Below are positions 10,225 through 23,075 of a stretch of DNA of 64,000 nucleotides, piece after piece. The translations under genes were made by a program, and so were the position numbers. Within the stretch, counting starts at the first letter, position 1; each line of letters begins with the position of its first letter. Under the pieces are notes generated by a model, which saw only the letters and a list, made by a program, of their open reading frames with translations, was not told where the DNA came from and did no database searches. This stretch comes from Hirsutella rhossiliensis (Eukaryota; Ascomycota; Sordariomycetes; Hypocreales; Ophiocordycipitaceae): contig NW_025408670.1 in NCBI RefSeq assembly GCF_020360975.1, forward strand, positions 1,922,001-1,986,000. The letters run 5' to 3'.

Positions 10225-13200
10225 ATTTCTAAAGCTTTACTTTTTAGTTACTTAATAAAGATAGCTATTTAAAGAAGACTATATAACGCTCTTATAGCGT
10301 AATATAGTAGTTAACTAGTTAAGGCCTCTTTATTATATATATTAAGTATTTACTTAAGAGATAAAGAACTAAAAGATATATCTTTAAAATAGACCCTTAT
10401 TATAGATAATATTCTAACTATATTAAAGATATCGCTACTTATAGGCATAAGACTATCGACTTATAAAGAAAAGCTTATAGCCTTATAAGCGCGTATTAAG
10501 GAGCTAAAGGAGACGAAACGCTTATAAGACCGCGTTATATAATTAAAGGAGGAAATTACTAAACGTACTAGCGCTATCGTTATTTATTTAGGAAAGCGTC
10601 GATAGTCCTACTCCCTTAAATTAAACGGTAGTTATAGTAGTAAGGTTAAGATTAAAAATATCGCTTAATTATCTTAACCTACTAATATATAAAAACGTCT
10701 AGACTAGACTTACGATTTAAAGGACGCCTTTAAAGTAGCGCTTAGATGCTTTTATTACGATAAAATAAAGATCCTTTACGCGGTAGATTATATATATAGT
10801 AACTATAAAGTAAGATAGCGCCGATACCTTAAAGAATAAACGCTGATTAACTAAACTAAATATAGTATAGATTAAGTATACTTTAAGAAATAGATACTTA
10901 TTTTAATTAAAGATACTATAAATAAAGAGATACTATTATTAACGTAATTAAAGGAGGCTTATTAACGAGAAAGCTAGTCCCTCTTAAAGTTTAGCTTATA
11001 CCTTAACTCCTTAAAGAGGTATTTTAAACGCCTATTAAAAAAGGCGCGTGCTCTTATATTTTTCGCTAAGCTAGAGCTATAACTTCGAGACTAAATTAAC
11101 CTCTATTTAATACTTATTTATACCTATTAATAGGAAGAGCTTATATAAGTCGCCTAACGATATTAGGATACTACTACTAATAAGAGGCGATATACTAATA
11201 CTACTTTTACCCTTAAAGGAACTAAGAATAAAAGTAGTACTATACCCTAAGGCGGTATATATAAGGGAAGGAATTAAAGAGGCTAATAAGCTAGGCTAAA
11301 TTATTAAAGAAATACTACTAATTTAACTAATAACTAGTAAGCTAGCGATATACCTATTAAGGGCTAAACTAAGGGATATTATTAAAGAAGAGGATCTTTT
11401 ACTTAATTAGGAATTATATATTTCTAATATAATAAGCTAAGATACCTATCTATAGAATATATTAATTCTTTAAAGGTAGAAACCCTACTAAAGACTCTTA
11501 GACTTAATACTATAAAATAAGGAAAAAGTAAGATATTAAGGTAAATGCCTTTCCTTTAATAAACTTAATACTTATAAGATAGTTACTTAAAACTCCTATA
11601 ATAATATTAAGGCGAAACCCTATTAAAGTCCTTATATACCTAGATACTTATAATACTATTAACCTTATAAATATATACTTTACTTAATAGTAGGGATTAT
11701 TATAAGTAGCGCTATTATACCTTAAGTTATTAAGGCTTAGTAATAGTAAGGTAAAGGAGTATAAAGTATAGTTAGTACCGCTTTAAATAATAAATATAAG
11801 AGGTACTAAAAAGATAATTACTTATTTCTATATTAATACTAATAAGTTAACGCTAAATAATTAAGTATTAATCTTTTTATTAGTTATTACTTTAAAGGAT
11901 AAACGTATTTATATTATCCTATAAAAATAATAATAGTAGTTTAAGTATTAACTAAGTAGTAAAACCCTATAAAATCCCTATAGATTCCTTTAAGAATATA
12001 AAAACGAGGTAAGGGTATATATAATAGCGCTTAATCCTAAGCTAATCCCGCTACTAAATAAAGATAAAGATAAAGGGATTTTATAGGAAGAATAAGCTAA
12101 AATCCTACTAACTTTTTACTAGTTTAAAGATACTTTCTTAGCTAATAAATCTAATTTATTACTAGCTAAAAAGGGAACGGATTACTTAATTAATTTAATC
12201 CTTAATATAAACCCTCTTTATAGACTAATTTACCCTTTATTATAAAGAGAACTTTAAGTATTACGCGACTAAATCTAAGACGCGATAAAAAGGAAAATAA
12301 TCTAAGAGTTAAAGAGCCTAGCTAAGGCTCTTATCTTTTTTATTTTAAAAAAGGATAATACCTTATAGCTATATATAAACTACTAAGGACTTAACTAGGT
12401 TATATAAAAGAATCGGTACTTTTTACCCTTTATTTTAAAGATTATTAACTACTATTAAGGAGCTAAGTATTTTTCTAAGATTAATATATAGAATACGTAT
12501 TAATATATTTAAATTTAAAAAGAAGATAAATAAAAGACCGCTTTTTAAATACGTTATAGATATTTCGAATACCTAGTAATACCTTTTAGACTTACTAATA
12601 TACTAGCTATATTTTAGAGCTATATCTATTAAGTACTTAAAGGGCTTATAAATATAATCTATATAGTCTACTTCGATAATATCCTTATATACTTTAAGAT
12701 AAGAGAAGAATATACTAAATACTTAGGATAAGTAATAAAAAGGCTAAGGGCTATAAAGCTCTATATAAAACTATTAAAGTATATCTTCTATTAATAGTTA
12801 GTTAAGTTCCTTAAGTTTATATTATCTATCGATAAGGTATCGATAGACCCTTAATAGGTAGAGGTAATAGCTTAATAGCCTAAACCTATAACCTATTATA
12901 ATATTAAGGTTTTCCTTAGGTTTTATAATTTTTACTAACGATTTATATATAGGTACTTAGGAGTTATAGCGCCCCTAACTATATTACTAAAGGGGAGTAA
13001 GAATAAAAAGAAGCTAGGGAGTATAGAGCTAAACCTTACTAAAAAGGTAGCGTTTTAGGCTCTTAAGGATACTTTTTAAAGAGCCTTACTCCTTTAATAT
13101 TATAATCTAGAAAGATATATTTATATTAAAATAGATATATTATAATTTAAGATAGTAAGGATTATCTCTTAACTTAATAATAAAGGGCGTTACTATTTAA

Positions 13201-15420
13201 TTATATTTTAATTAAGGAAGTTTACTAAAGCTAAACTTAATTATAGTATTTTAGACTAAGAACTCTTTACTATTATTAAGTTATTTAAATACTAGCGATA
13301 TTATATTAAAGGGGCAGCGTATAAAGTAAAGGTATTATTAAACTACTATAACCTTTAGACGTTTATATACTAGACCTCCTTAAATAGGAGGTAAGTAAGA
13401 TAGTATATATATTTAGTACTATTTAACTTTATAATTAAGTATTATATAGGTAAATCTAACCTAGCGGACGCGCTATCGAGAATGCTTAGATATAAGGGCG
13501 AGAAGCCCTTATCTATAGAACTATTACTAAAGCTATAAGCGAAACTAGCTACTATTAATACTATATTTATATAAAAAAATAATAAGGCGTTTTTATAGGT
13601 AAAGAGACGCTTAACCTTAAGTTAATATAAGCGTAGTAAAGTACCTTTATATAAGGAAAATATATAAGCTTATTTATAGCGAAACTATAATAATTTAAGT
13701 ATAAGACCTAAATAATTAGCTAATTAAGCTAAAAAAAGAGCTAGTTATAAATAGTTACTCTTAAAGAAAACCGCTAAAAAAGCGGCCTACTATATAAAGG
13801 TTTATATAGTAGAAGTTCTAGAACTATTACTAGAGTTACTAAAATATACTTAGTCGGTTAACGTAGTAATTAGTAAGCTAAAAGAGACTAAAGACTTCTT
13901 AAAAGAAAAGGGTTTTTAGTAAGTACGCTTAAATAGACTATTACTATAAAAGGGTCGTATTATAGTACCTTTAGAGGCAGCCTTATAATAAGAGCTAATA
14001 TAGCTCTTTTATAATAATCCGTTAATAAGATACTTTAGCTCTTAATATACTAGCGAACTACTAGTAAGGAACTTTTACTAAGATAAAATAATAAAAGATA
14101 TAAATAAATACGTTTAGTTATACTTAGTATATTAAGGTATAGTATTTAAGAGGTATTACCTTTATAATACTATATAATCGTTACTATATCCTATATAACT
14201 ATAAGAAGAATTATTAATAGGCTTTACTATAGGTCTACTTAAAGTATAGTATAATAGATAAGATATTAATACGATCTTAGTAATCGTAGACTAATATACT
14301 AAGTATTACCTCTTCTTTCCTATCTCTAAGATAATAATAGCTCTAGAGCTAGTAGAATTATTTTATTACTAAGTTAAATTAGTATATAGACCTTTAAAAG
14401 GCATTATCTTAGATAAAGGGTCCCTATTTATAAGTAAGTTTTAGTTAGATCTCTATTTTATCTTATAAGTAAAATATAGGCTATCGATAGTATTTTACCT
14501 ATAAACTAATAGGTAAATAAAACAAATAAACTAAGCTATATAGTACTACTTAAGATACTTTACTAACTTAAAATAAACTAACTAAGCGTTACTCTATATA
14601 TTACTTAATTTATATATAATAATATAAAGAACGTAATAACTAGGTTATTACTTAATAAAGCGTTAATAGGTTACTAACTAAACTTTTATATTAATATTAA
14701 GGACGATATTATTTAAAGGAGGGTACCTAAAGTAAGAGTAAGAGTTACTAGGCTATAAGAGCTATAAAAGAAGCTTAAAAAATACTAAAGAAAGGCTATT
14801 AAATCGTAAGCGAAATACTATAATTTAAAGTACTAACCGCTTATACTAAAAGTAAGAGACCTTATAGTATTATCGATAAAGAATTTACGCCTTTAAGATA
14901 AAAAAAGAAAACTCTTACCTAAGTATATTAAACTATTTTAGGTCCTATAAGCTATTAGAAAGTAAGTATATTATCTTATACTTCTTAAGAAGTACTTATA
15001 CCTTTATAACGTTTTCTATATTAGTCTCTTAAAGTTATAGAAGGAGTAAAAAGGCACTTATAAAGATAGCGAAACCCTATTAATACTAAACTTAAAGGAT
15101 AACGAAGGTAAATAAGAAGTCTAAGAGATTAAAGACTAAAAGAAATCTAAGAGTAATACCTTTTTCCTTATTAAATAAAAAGGATAGCTAGCTAAGTATA
15201 ACTAATAGGTCGATACTAAAGATATAGCGAATAGCTAAGACCTTATTAAAGAATATACTACTTACTTAACTAAGAAAAAGAGGTATAAGACTAAGTAAGG
15301 TAAGGAAACTTATTAGTATAAAGAGACGCTACTAAATCTATAATAAATCCCTATTAAATCGCTACTAACTTATTAATATATTAGTACGCTTAAACGTCTT
15401 ATAACTATATATAAAATAGT
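10225..15420 (+). pseudogene. Gypsy C gag-pol relic (gag, protease, RT, RNase H, integrase, chromodomain)
   Basis: Domains are legible despite dense TAA/TAG. Gag-like sequence lies at about 10.4-11.5 kb. RT lies at about 12.25-12.9 kb with the catalytic box VYFDNILIY (12667-12693), where the usual FDD has become FDN by a G-to-A change. RNase H follows to about 13.4 kb. Integrase lies at about 14.0-14.7 kb and includes a degraded version of the TNRQTERINQALE region near 14,500-14,540. A chromodomain resembling FLxKWKG..YNxWVD lies at about 15.14-15.29 kb. In living relatives this polyprotein replicates and integrates the element, and the chromodomain directs integration to heterochromatin. Confidence 0.85.
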
Positions 15421-15589
15421 AAAATAAAAGAATAAGGGAAAACTATCTATACTACCTATTAAATATTATTAAGGAAAATAAAACTAAACTATAACTCTAC
15501 TAAGGCCTTAATAATAAAAGAAAGAAAGATAGTTATAGCTAAATAAAAGAAAGATAAGACCTATCTATTACTTTTAACTACCCCTTTTC

Positions 15590-17137
15590 TTTACTAGCGT
15601 AGTAAGAACTAACTAAGGCGCCCCCTCTATTATACTAAATACTTTTAGAAATACTAGAACTACCCTATCTTTTACTTCTTCCTTATCCTTTACGTTAAGA
15701 CCTATCTCTATTAATATAGTACTTACCTTAGCCTTAGTAAATAGTAAGGCGTATTACTACGAAGTATAGCCTATATCGCCGTCGATAAGGTAAAGTTTTA
15801 ACTAAGATTCCTAGGCCTAGTACTCTAGGCTTATATAAGCGATATCGAATAAGGGCGCGGGGTTAAAGCGAATAATAAGCTCGCGGCGCTTATTAATTAG
15901 TATATAGTAGTCGGTATACTTAACCTAGTATATCGTTAAGCGGTTACTAATAAAAGGGTCGGATAAAACTTATAATAATAGACTTCTATATACTTATAGT
16001 CTTAAAGGACTTATAATAGGCTGTCTTAGCGGCGTTAAAAGCCTTAGCTAAATACTATACTATAATAGCGAGATAGCGCCGATTAGCCTCTTTAAAAATA
16101 AGTATACCTACGTTTAAGCTATCGTCCTCGGTATCCTTATTACCGGTCTTTAGCTTATTAAGCTTATATAGGTACTTAACGATAGCAACTAAATTAGCCT
16201 AGTTACTAGATATAAAAGTAGCGGCCTTAAGAAAAATTAGCTTATTAATTATAATATTTAAAGTTAAGGGGAAACTTACTTAATTATAGGTCGCGGTATA
16301 TCTATAGTACTACTTATAGCGCGTCGAGGAAACCCTTAAGAAAATATAGCTAATTAAGAGTACCTTAATAAGCTTAGGCTTAGTTATACTATACTCTTTA
16401 ACGACTATCTTAAAATAATATATATACTAGAGCTTATAAAGGATAACCCTATAGGCCCTAACTAAGTAGGCTTTAGCTTTAAATTAAGTATACTTCTTTA
16501 TAAGAGCGCGATCGCTTTATACCGCCGCTTAGGTACCTTTATCTCTAGCATCGCTATTCTTAAGTTTATTAGTAAGAGGAGTTAAATCGCGGCTATCTTT
16601 ATTATTACTATTATTATTATCTTAGCCCTTATTTAGCTAGGTATTAAGATAGTCTTAGCCCTTATTTAGCTAGGCCTTATTATTAATATCGGCCTACTTA
16701 TTTTAAGGAGCGGCCTAAGCGATAATCTCTTATTAGCTAGAGCCGCCCTATTAAGATAGAGTAGCTAGGTTATCGGCACTTACCTAAGAGTACTTAAGTA
16801 CGATCTCCTTACTAGTATTAATATCGCTAATAAGGGTAATAAACTTATAAGTTTCCTAGCTTATAGAGGTAGGCTTATTAATAGCTAGAGTTAAGGTATT
16901 TAGTAGGGTAATAGGGGCACGACCCTCGCTAACGTTAGGTCTTAGACTAAAAGTCTCTTAAGACTAAGATTCCCTTATACCTTTCTTAGCTTTCTTTACT
17001 AAAGGGAAACTAGCGTTACTATAAGACTTCTAAGCTAATCGCTTATACTTTAAAGGTAAACCTACTACTACCTACTCTTATATATAGCGTAAGAAATTAG
17101 CGTTATAGTTCTTTATCTTTTTTAGCGTAAAAGGTAT
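15590..17137 (-). pseudogene. Antisense ORF of Gypsy C, unknown product, RIPed
   Basis: Between the end of pol and the 3' LTR the minus strand reads as one protein-like frame from about 17,137 to 15,850. It continues in a neighbouring frame to about 15,590. It has roughly one TAA/TAG per 25 codons, against about one in 8 in typical non-coding frames of this block. Composition is protein-like: a Gln/Asn-rich middle with a duplicated LNKGQD-type unit (16,620-16,680), then basic and hydrophobic helices (for example FKEANRRYLA near 16,090). I recognise no family. It converges on pol. TG loss also removes TGA stops, which makes any frame look more open, so the evidence is good but not decisive. 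Confidence 0.55.
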
Positions 17138-17517
17138 TATTATTAATAAATTATTAATAAAAAGTAATATAAAAAGGTATAAGGGATTAATAAAAAAGGT
17201 ATAAAACTCTATAGTAATTATAAGTAAAAGAGTTAAAGAAGAAAAGAAAATAAAAGAAATAAGAGATATATATATATACTCTTTATATTATAGTTACGCG
17301 GCTAATATATAAGCGATACTATAACGGTTACTTAGTAGTAACTACTAGTATAATAACTATTAACGTTATAGAGCGTAGACTAATATATACTTATATAAGC
17401 GTATACGCGCGATATATAACCGAAACTACTTCTTTTCTTAACTAAATATATATAGTATAGTAAAAGTAATATATATTAAAGATATAGCTAAGACGTCTAT
17501 ATAAGAAGGGAGATAAT

Positions 17518-17593
17518 TATAAGAGCGCTACTAAGAGGTATAAGCTAATAAAGTACTTAGGTATATAGTACTAATATATTAGTAGGGTATTAG
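17518..17593 (+). repeat. Gypsy C 3' LTR, first 76 bp (left of the Gypsy A insertion)
   Basis: Begins TATAAGAGCGCT as the 5' LTR does and is interrupted after ATTAG (17589-17593), the target site of Gypsy A. It resumes at 28869. Confidence 0.9.
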
Positions 17594-17779
17594 TATTATA
17601 GAGTAGGTAGAGGTATAAGTATAGGTGCTATCTATAAGATAATATTAATAAGCTATATAGAGCTCTTTTATACGCGGCTAGCCTACCTTTATACTTATAG
17701 GATCTAGCCCTTTATATATAACTATATAGCTTAAGCTATAGCCTAAGCTTATTACCTATAATAGTTAAAGACTCTTATA
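17594..17779 (-). repeat. Gypsy A LTR (left, 3' in element sense)
   Basis: 186 bp, starting TATTATAGAG and ending ACTCTTATA. It is followed by the pyrimidine-rich TAATACCCTCCCTTAAG, which on the minus strand is the polypurine tract. Confidence 0.9.
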
Positions 17780-18329
17780 TAATACCCTCCCTTAAGCGCG
17801 GTATAGCGCTGCCCTATTAATAGCTCCTATATAATTAGGCCTATACTATAAGCTCTTTTATACCCTTTCCTATTAATAAGGCCGGCCCTACTAGCCCTAT
17901 TATCCCCGCGCCCGTTAGCTTAAGTAGCTAGGACCTAGCTTTATACTTATTAGCCGGCTAGCCGTTTAAATAAGGGCATAACCTATTATATACGCCCTTA
18001 GGTAGCTAGCGGCTAATCTAAACCTATATAAGCCTTAGGTTGCCCGTCCCTTCTACCTTAGGTAGTATCCTTTACTAAGGGGTATATAAGGCGGTATCCC
18101 CCCCTTCCCCCTTCCCTTCCTTCTTTCTTTTCTTTAACTATAGTAATAGTATTAATAGGTAAGTTCCGCTCTACTTAAAGCGTTAGTCTATTCCTAGCTA
18201 TATAGGCCGCTCTATTAATATATACTTATAATAGTAGCGGTAGTAGTAATAATAGCCTTAATAATAATAATAACTCTAATTAATAAGTTCCGCGCTTTAT
18301 AAAGTAAAAGGCCGTATTTTATTATACTA

Positions 18330-19260
18330 ACTTCCGCGATAGATATATCTACCTCTCCCTCTCTTACCTCCTCCTTCTTAGAGCGTATAGAGTCGTTCGT
18401 TAATACTATACTAGCCGCGGCCGACGACGACTCCGCTACTACCGCCGCTCTTACCCGCGCTACTACTACCGCTCCTACTACCGCCGCCGCCGCCTCTATT
18501 ACGCTATTCGCTCTTACGTCGCCCCTTAAGGTAACGACGCCGTCCCCGCCGCTACCTATAACGCCCGGCCCCTCGGCCCTTACCTCTATCTCCGCTACCC
18601 CTATAAGTCTATAATTAAGTAAGCGTAATAAACGTTATCCGCTAACCTCCTATAGTATAAGCGCTAAGTATAGGCCGGCGCCCTCCGCTTAGCCCCCTAT
18701 ATATGTTATACGTCGTAAGAGCTCGACTACTCCGACTAGGCTAGGCGCCGCCGCGGCGGTAGCTACTACTAGTGCGCGCGAGCCGGCCGCGCCTATAAGG
18801 CGGCGCCTCCTATCCTACTTACTATAGCGTCGTCTTAGAAGGCCGGCTCGCACGGGTAAGCGCGGGGGGCTACTAAGAAGCGCCTTACCGCCGCCGCCGC
18901 CGCTTACCGTAACCTCTACGCCTTTAAGCGATAGGGCCTTATACTTAAGTAAGTCCTACTCCTTCGCTCCTTTATTTCCGCCTTTAACGTACCCGGCGCT
19001 AGGGATACTACCTCCGTCGCCCTATCGGCGGTCCCCCCGTGCCCGCCTCTACTACCGCCGCTGCCCCTACTACCGCCGCTAGCCGCTGCCTTTTTACCCT
19101 TAGAGCTACCGCCGCCGCCGACTAGCTTATAGGCTTAGAGGGCCGCCTTAGCGCCTTAGAGACCGCCGCCGCTACTAATAAGAAGGAGGAGGCCGATAAG
19201 GATAACGATAATAAAGGTAATAATAATAATAATAATAAGGAATAGGCCTAGGTAGTTTAA
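18330..19260 (+). pseudogene. Antisense Ala/Thr-rich ORF of Gypsy A (unknown function)
   Basis: This is the plus-strand reading opposite to pol, between the 3' LTR and the chromodomain. It is GC-rich and keeps a largely open frame coding Ala/Thr/Ser/Pro-rich sequence. It then has a short segment resembling a coiled coil (GLEGRLSALETAAATNKK, about 19,125-19,190) followed by an Asp/Asn/Glu-rich tail. The same arrangement occurs in Gypsy B, where the sequence is less mutated. A few in-frame TAA/TAG are present. Confidence 0.5.
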
Positions 19261-21216
19261 GGGCTCTGCCTTATAATAAATACTATTTTTATCTCTACTT
19301 ATACTATTACGCTTATATTACCTATATTACTATAACTACCCCCTTTATTATACCTACTTTATAGTCTTAGCCTAAGCTACTATTAATAGTTTACTAGTTT
19401 ATCGTTCTTATCTACTATTTTAAATAAGGCTTTAAACTTATTAAGGGCTATAGTTCTTATAAACTTATATATAGGTTCTTATATAAGGTCGAGATACCCG
19501 CGCTACTTAACGAGGACCTCTTAGCGTTTCCCCCTACTAACCTTTTTCTAGCGCGCGGCCTATATCTCTTTAACCTTAAACTCGTCCTCTCCCTTTACCT
19601 TAATTATAAGCGGTTAAGCGTCCGCTACTTCTTATCTAGGTAGCGGGTTAAAGGAGGCTTTATAAAAGAGGTCTACGTTAATCTTATTATAAACCCTTAT
19701 TAAGAGACTATCGAGCTCTATAACCTATAGGCTAATAACCCTCTATACTATAAACTTTACGTATAGCTAGTTAAGCTTTTTTTTTAGCTATACCGACCTA
19801 TAGTTATAGAGGTCTAGCTATACTTTATCTCTTACTATAAACCTATTTACTAGGGCCCTAGTCTTATTAGTATACCGCTCTTAATCTTATACTATAGTAG
19901 CTATTATAGATTAGTAATAATCTATAGTCTCTTATAGCTTTTATATAAATATAAAGGCGCGGCCCTTTAATAATAAATTACTATACTACTCCGCTACTAT
20001 ATCTATAGTAAAAGGAACTAGTAAAGGTAGTTTAAAGCTATATATTATAAAAAAAGGGGCTATTTTAATAGAGGTATATAGTCTACTATTTAATATAAGT
20101 TAGGCCGCGGGGAGCTAATAGTCTTAGTCTACTTAGTTATAGGCTACGATAGCTTATAGGTAAGCTTACGCCTCCTAGTTAACCCTCTTAGGCCCTCTAT
20201 TAATCTATAAGTAATATACTATACTAAGTAGCTATATAATCTAAAGTAGCTAGTATAAGTACTATTAAAAGCGGCTAGTTTAATTCGATCCCTTATTACT
20301 TATAATAAAGGCTAGCTAGCTATATAAGCGGGCCTAGTACTATAGGAAGCGCTTTATATAGGACTTTATATCTATAAATAGTATTAGCTTTAATACTATA
20401 AACTTACTAAATTAGTCCTTAATTACCTATATATAGCGGTTACTACTTTTTATAAGTAGGAGGTCTATTATAAAGTCTATCTATATATATATATAGAACT
20501 AGTTAGGTACTAAAAGCTACTTAAGTAGCCCTTTAAGCTACGCTCTTTAAATCTTAGTATAGCTATAGATATTATAGTTATAAAGGAAGTAGCGAACGTA
20601 GTACTATAAGAGGGGCTAGTAGAAATCCCTCGTAAGGCCTACTACTATACCCTACTTACTTAGGTAGCCTACGATACTAAAGTTATAGACGAGCTAGATT
20701 AGCTTCCCTTAGAGCTTATTTTATTTATCTAGCTTTAGCGGTCTATCCTTCTCCTTAGCTTTTATAGTATACGGCGCGCCTAGCACCTATAGTCTCCCCC
20801 GCTAATATAGGTGCCCCTATAAGTCGATATAATAGTCGGCTATTTATACCTTTAGCTTTAGCTTTAAATTAAGGCATCGAGCGCCGGACTTAATAGCGCG
20901 GCGCACGCTCTCGTAGGTATAGTCTAGAGATAATATCCTATCCTATAAGCGCTAAAGGACCTTATCTTAGAATACCTATACTATACGCACCCTTAGGCCG
21001 GTCTATCCTTCCTTACTAAGCCGAGGCGAAGGTATAAGGGAAGGCTTATCTATTAGCGCCGCGCCTTCCTTTACTAAGGAAGCTCTTATATAAGTCTATA
21101 GCGCTTCTTATAGGATAAGCTATAGATCCCGGGCCTCGATATCCGCTCCTATTAGCCGGTCTTAATCCTTCTAGGAAAGCGTATCTAGGACTACGGAGTC
21201 CCGCTTTAGCCGGTAC
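19240..21216 (-). pseudogene. Gypsy A pol, C-terminal part (integrase, chromodomain)
   Basis: Aligned by eye with Gypsy B 39,990-41,900. The minus strand carries integrase and then a chromodomain of the type VLVKWRGY...TWEP, with RIP stops. It is cut off from the rest of pol by the Copia-1 insertion at 21,217. Confidence 0.75.
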
Positions 21217-21487
21217 TATCGCACGGAGGATGAGCAAGTGGGCATAAAGATCAGGGACTGGAAGACTCTTGATTCTGCTATCTAAGGTGGGAAAGAGGCG
21301 AGATCTTTATAGACTGCCTGAATATGAGAATGGAAGGGAATGGTAGTGAATGGAAGCATCTGATCGGATCATCTGGAAGCCACTGATGCGTTGATGATGC
21401 CTCCTAGAAGTTTCTGTGGGGAAATGTGGAAACGGACTGTGCGAATAGGGGGTCAGACTGTTGGAGGCTGATATCCTATGTGTGACA
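21217..21487 (-). repeat. Copia-1 LTR (left, 3' in element sense)
   Basis: 271 bp; plus-strand start TATCGCACGG and end TGTGACA. Read on the minus strand it begins with canonical TGTCACA but ends GCGATA, not in CA. Confidence 0.92.
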
Positions 21488-21500
21488 TACCCCCCCAGGT
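21488..21500 (-). promoter_or_regulatory. Copia-1 polypurine tract
   Basis: Plus-strand TACCCCCCCAGG, i.e. a run of seven G on the minus strand, directly abuts the 3' LTR, as a plus-strand primer should. Confidence 0.75.
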
Positions 21501-21538
21501 TGTGCTGGCTAGTGGGCAGTGCAAACTGAAGAAAGAAA

Positions 21539-22189
21539 CTAGATCCCTAGCAACGTAGAGTCTGATACCAAGGAACCATTGTAATTCCGTTGGTCTGTCA
21601 TCGCGTACTTCCTCTTGAGGGCTGCAACCATCTCATCAGCTGCGTCCTCGTTTTCCTTGCGATAGAGGAAAACAATATCGTCAACGAAGAAGAAAACAGT
21701 GAGCCAGTCGTTCTGGAAGATGCAGGGTTCGTCGGGACACTGTGTAAGACCAAGCTCTCTGAATGCAGCAGTGAGTTCCTTCTGCCAAAGAAGAGGGGAC
21801 CGTCGGAGGCCATAGAGGGCTCGCATGAGGCGAAGAGCCCATCCCTGTCTGTAGTATCCGTCTGGGAAGGCTACATAGACCTCCTCCTCGTCTTCTAAGA
21901 GGGCGTTTGTGAAGGCATTAACTGCGTCGAGCTGTCGGGTCTCAAGGTCGAATTTGGCGGTGATGGCCATGAGAATCCGGAAAGAACGTCCTGCAAGGGT
22001 TGCTGCATAGGTGTCCTTGTCACCTAGCTGTTGAAGATCTCCTCGAACACAAAGACGGGCTTTGAACTTTGTAAGAAAGCCATGCTTGTCGAACTTATAC
22101 TTAAAGACCCAGGTAAGTGGCAAAAGCTTGCCCGTGACCTGGTCTCTGGGGACCGCTCTGAAGGTTCCTCTCTGTTGAGTGCTTTCCAC
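21539..22189 (-). pseudogene. Copia-1 reverse transcriptase, truncated before RNase H
   Basis: 216 codons of Copia RT. TWVFKYKFDKHG and FKARLCVRGDLQ open the domain, then RQLDAVNAFTNALL, ALYGLRRSPLLWQ and the catalytic FFVDDIVFLY. After KRKYAMTDQ the sequence leaves the RT consensus and stops at 21,539, about 50 bp before the LTR. The RT thumb and the whole RNase H are deleted, so the element cannot be autonomous. Confidence 0.88.
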
Positions 22190-23048
22190 TCGGCGTGGGC
22201 TCCTTCTCTGAACTGAGGACCAAATCTGTGGGTGCGAAGTTCCTTATACGTCGTAGGTTCGGGAGGAAGGTGTCGTCTGTGAAGTTTTTCTCTGCCGAGA
22301 AAGAAAGAGCTGTGGAATTGACCCTTAGTGTTGGTCGAAAAGCACTGAGCTTGCGAGGCTTTGGAGTGCGGGCTGAGCGCCGTGGCTGAGAGTCACTCGG
22401 ACCGGGGTCCGGTGTCGGATATGGGTGCTGAATGTCATGAAACTCATCCTGATCATCCGAGTCCTCATGATCAGATGGTTCGGGTTGTACCACAATCGTG
22501 GTGGCGTCTCCTTGGTCTGAGGTTGAGGGAGATTGCTCAACGGGGTCAGGTTCAGGTTCATCGATTTGAGTGGGGATTTCCTCGTAATCCGACTCGTCCT
22601 CGATGTGGGCTGGAAGCTGTACTTCCACGCGCTGTGGGATAGGTTCTGGTGGCTGATCATTTCCGTCATAGAAGATGCTTTCATTGAAGGTCACATCTCG
22701 GACCCTTCGGACTTCTGATGTGGACGGAATCCAGATCCTGAAAATGTTCGTGGAATCATATCCAACGAGATAACCGATTTCTGTGTGAGGGTCGGTCTTT
22801 AGGTCCTTCTTCTGTCTGTTCTGAAGGGCCTGGGGTGTCAAGGGATAGGCTCTGCAGCCGTATGCCTTGAGAAACGTGATGTCAGGCTGGTCTTGCTGGT
22901 AGCCTATGTCTCTGTTGTTGTCTCGCAGCCACTGATGAAGCAGCTGGAAAGGCGTTCGAAGCTGTGGTTCTGCATGGGCGATCTGTTGTGCAAAAACACT
23001 GCTGCTTTCAAGTCTCTGGCCAAAGATCAGATGGTAAATTGGCATCAA
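22101..23048 (-). pseudogene. Copia-1 integrase C-terminus and integrase-RT linker
   Basis: 315 open codons. It reads LKAYGCRAYPLTPQALQNR and IGYLVGYDSTNIFRIW, the Copia integrase C-terminal region. This is followed by a long acidic, Pro/Glu/Asp-rich linker and then RT-proximal sequence. The first about 20 codons overlap another frame that also carries integrase sequence, a sign of a further indel. Confidence 0.8.
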
Positions 23049-23075
23049 TTCCCATTGTTCTGGCCTGGGCAGATA

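Noticed and set aside
7321..20900. Possible centromere or satellite because of extreme AT-richness
   Set aside because: The AT-richness is explained by RIPed Gypsy elements with legible LTRs and pol domains; no higher-order satellite is present.
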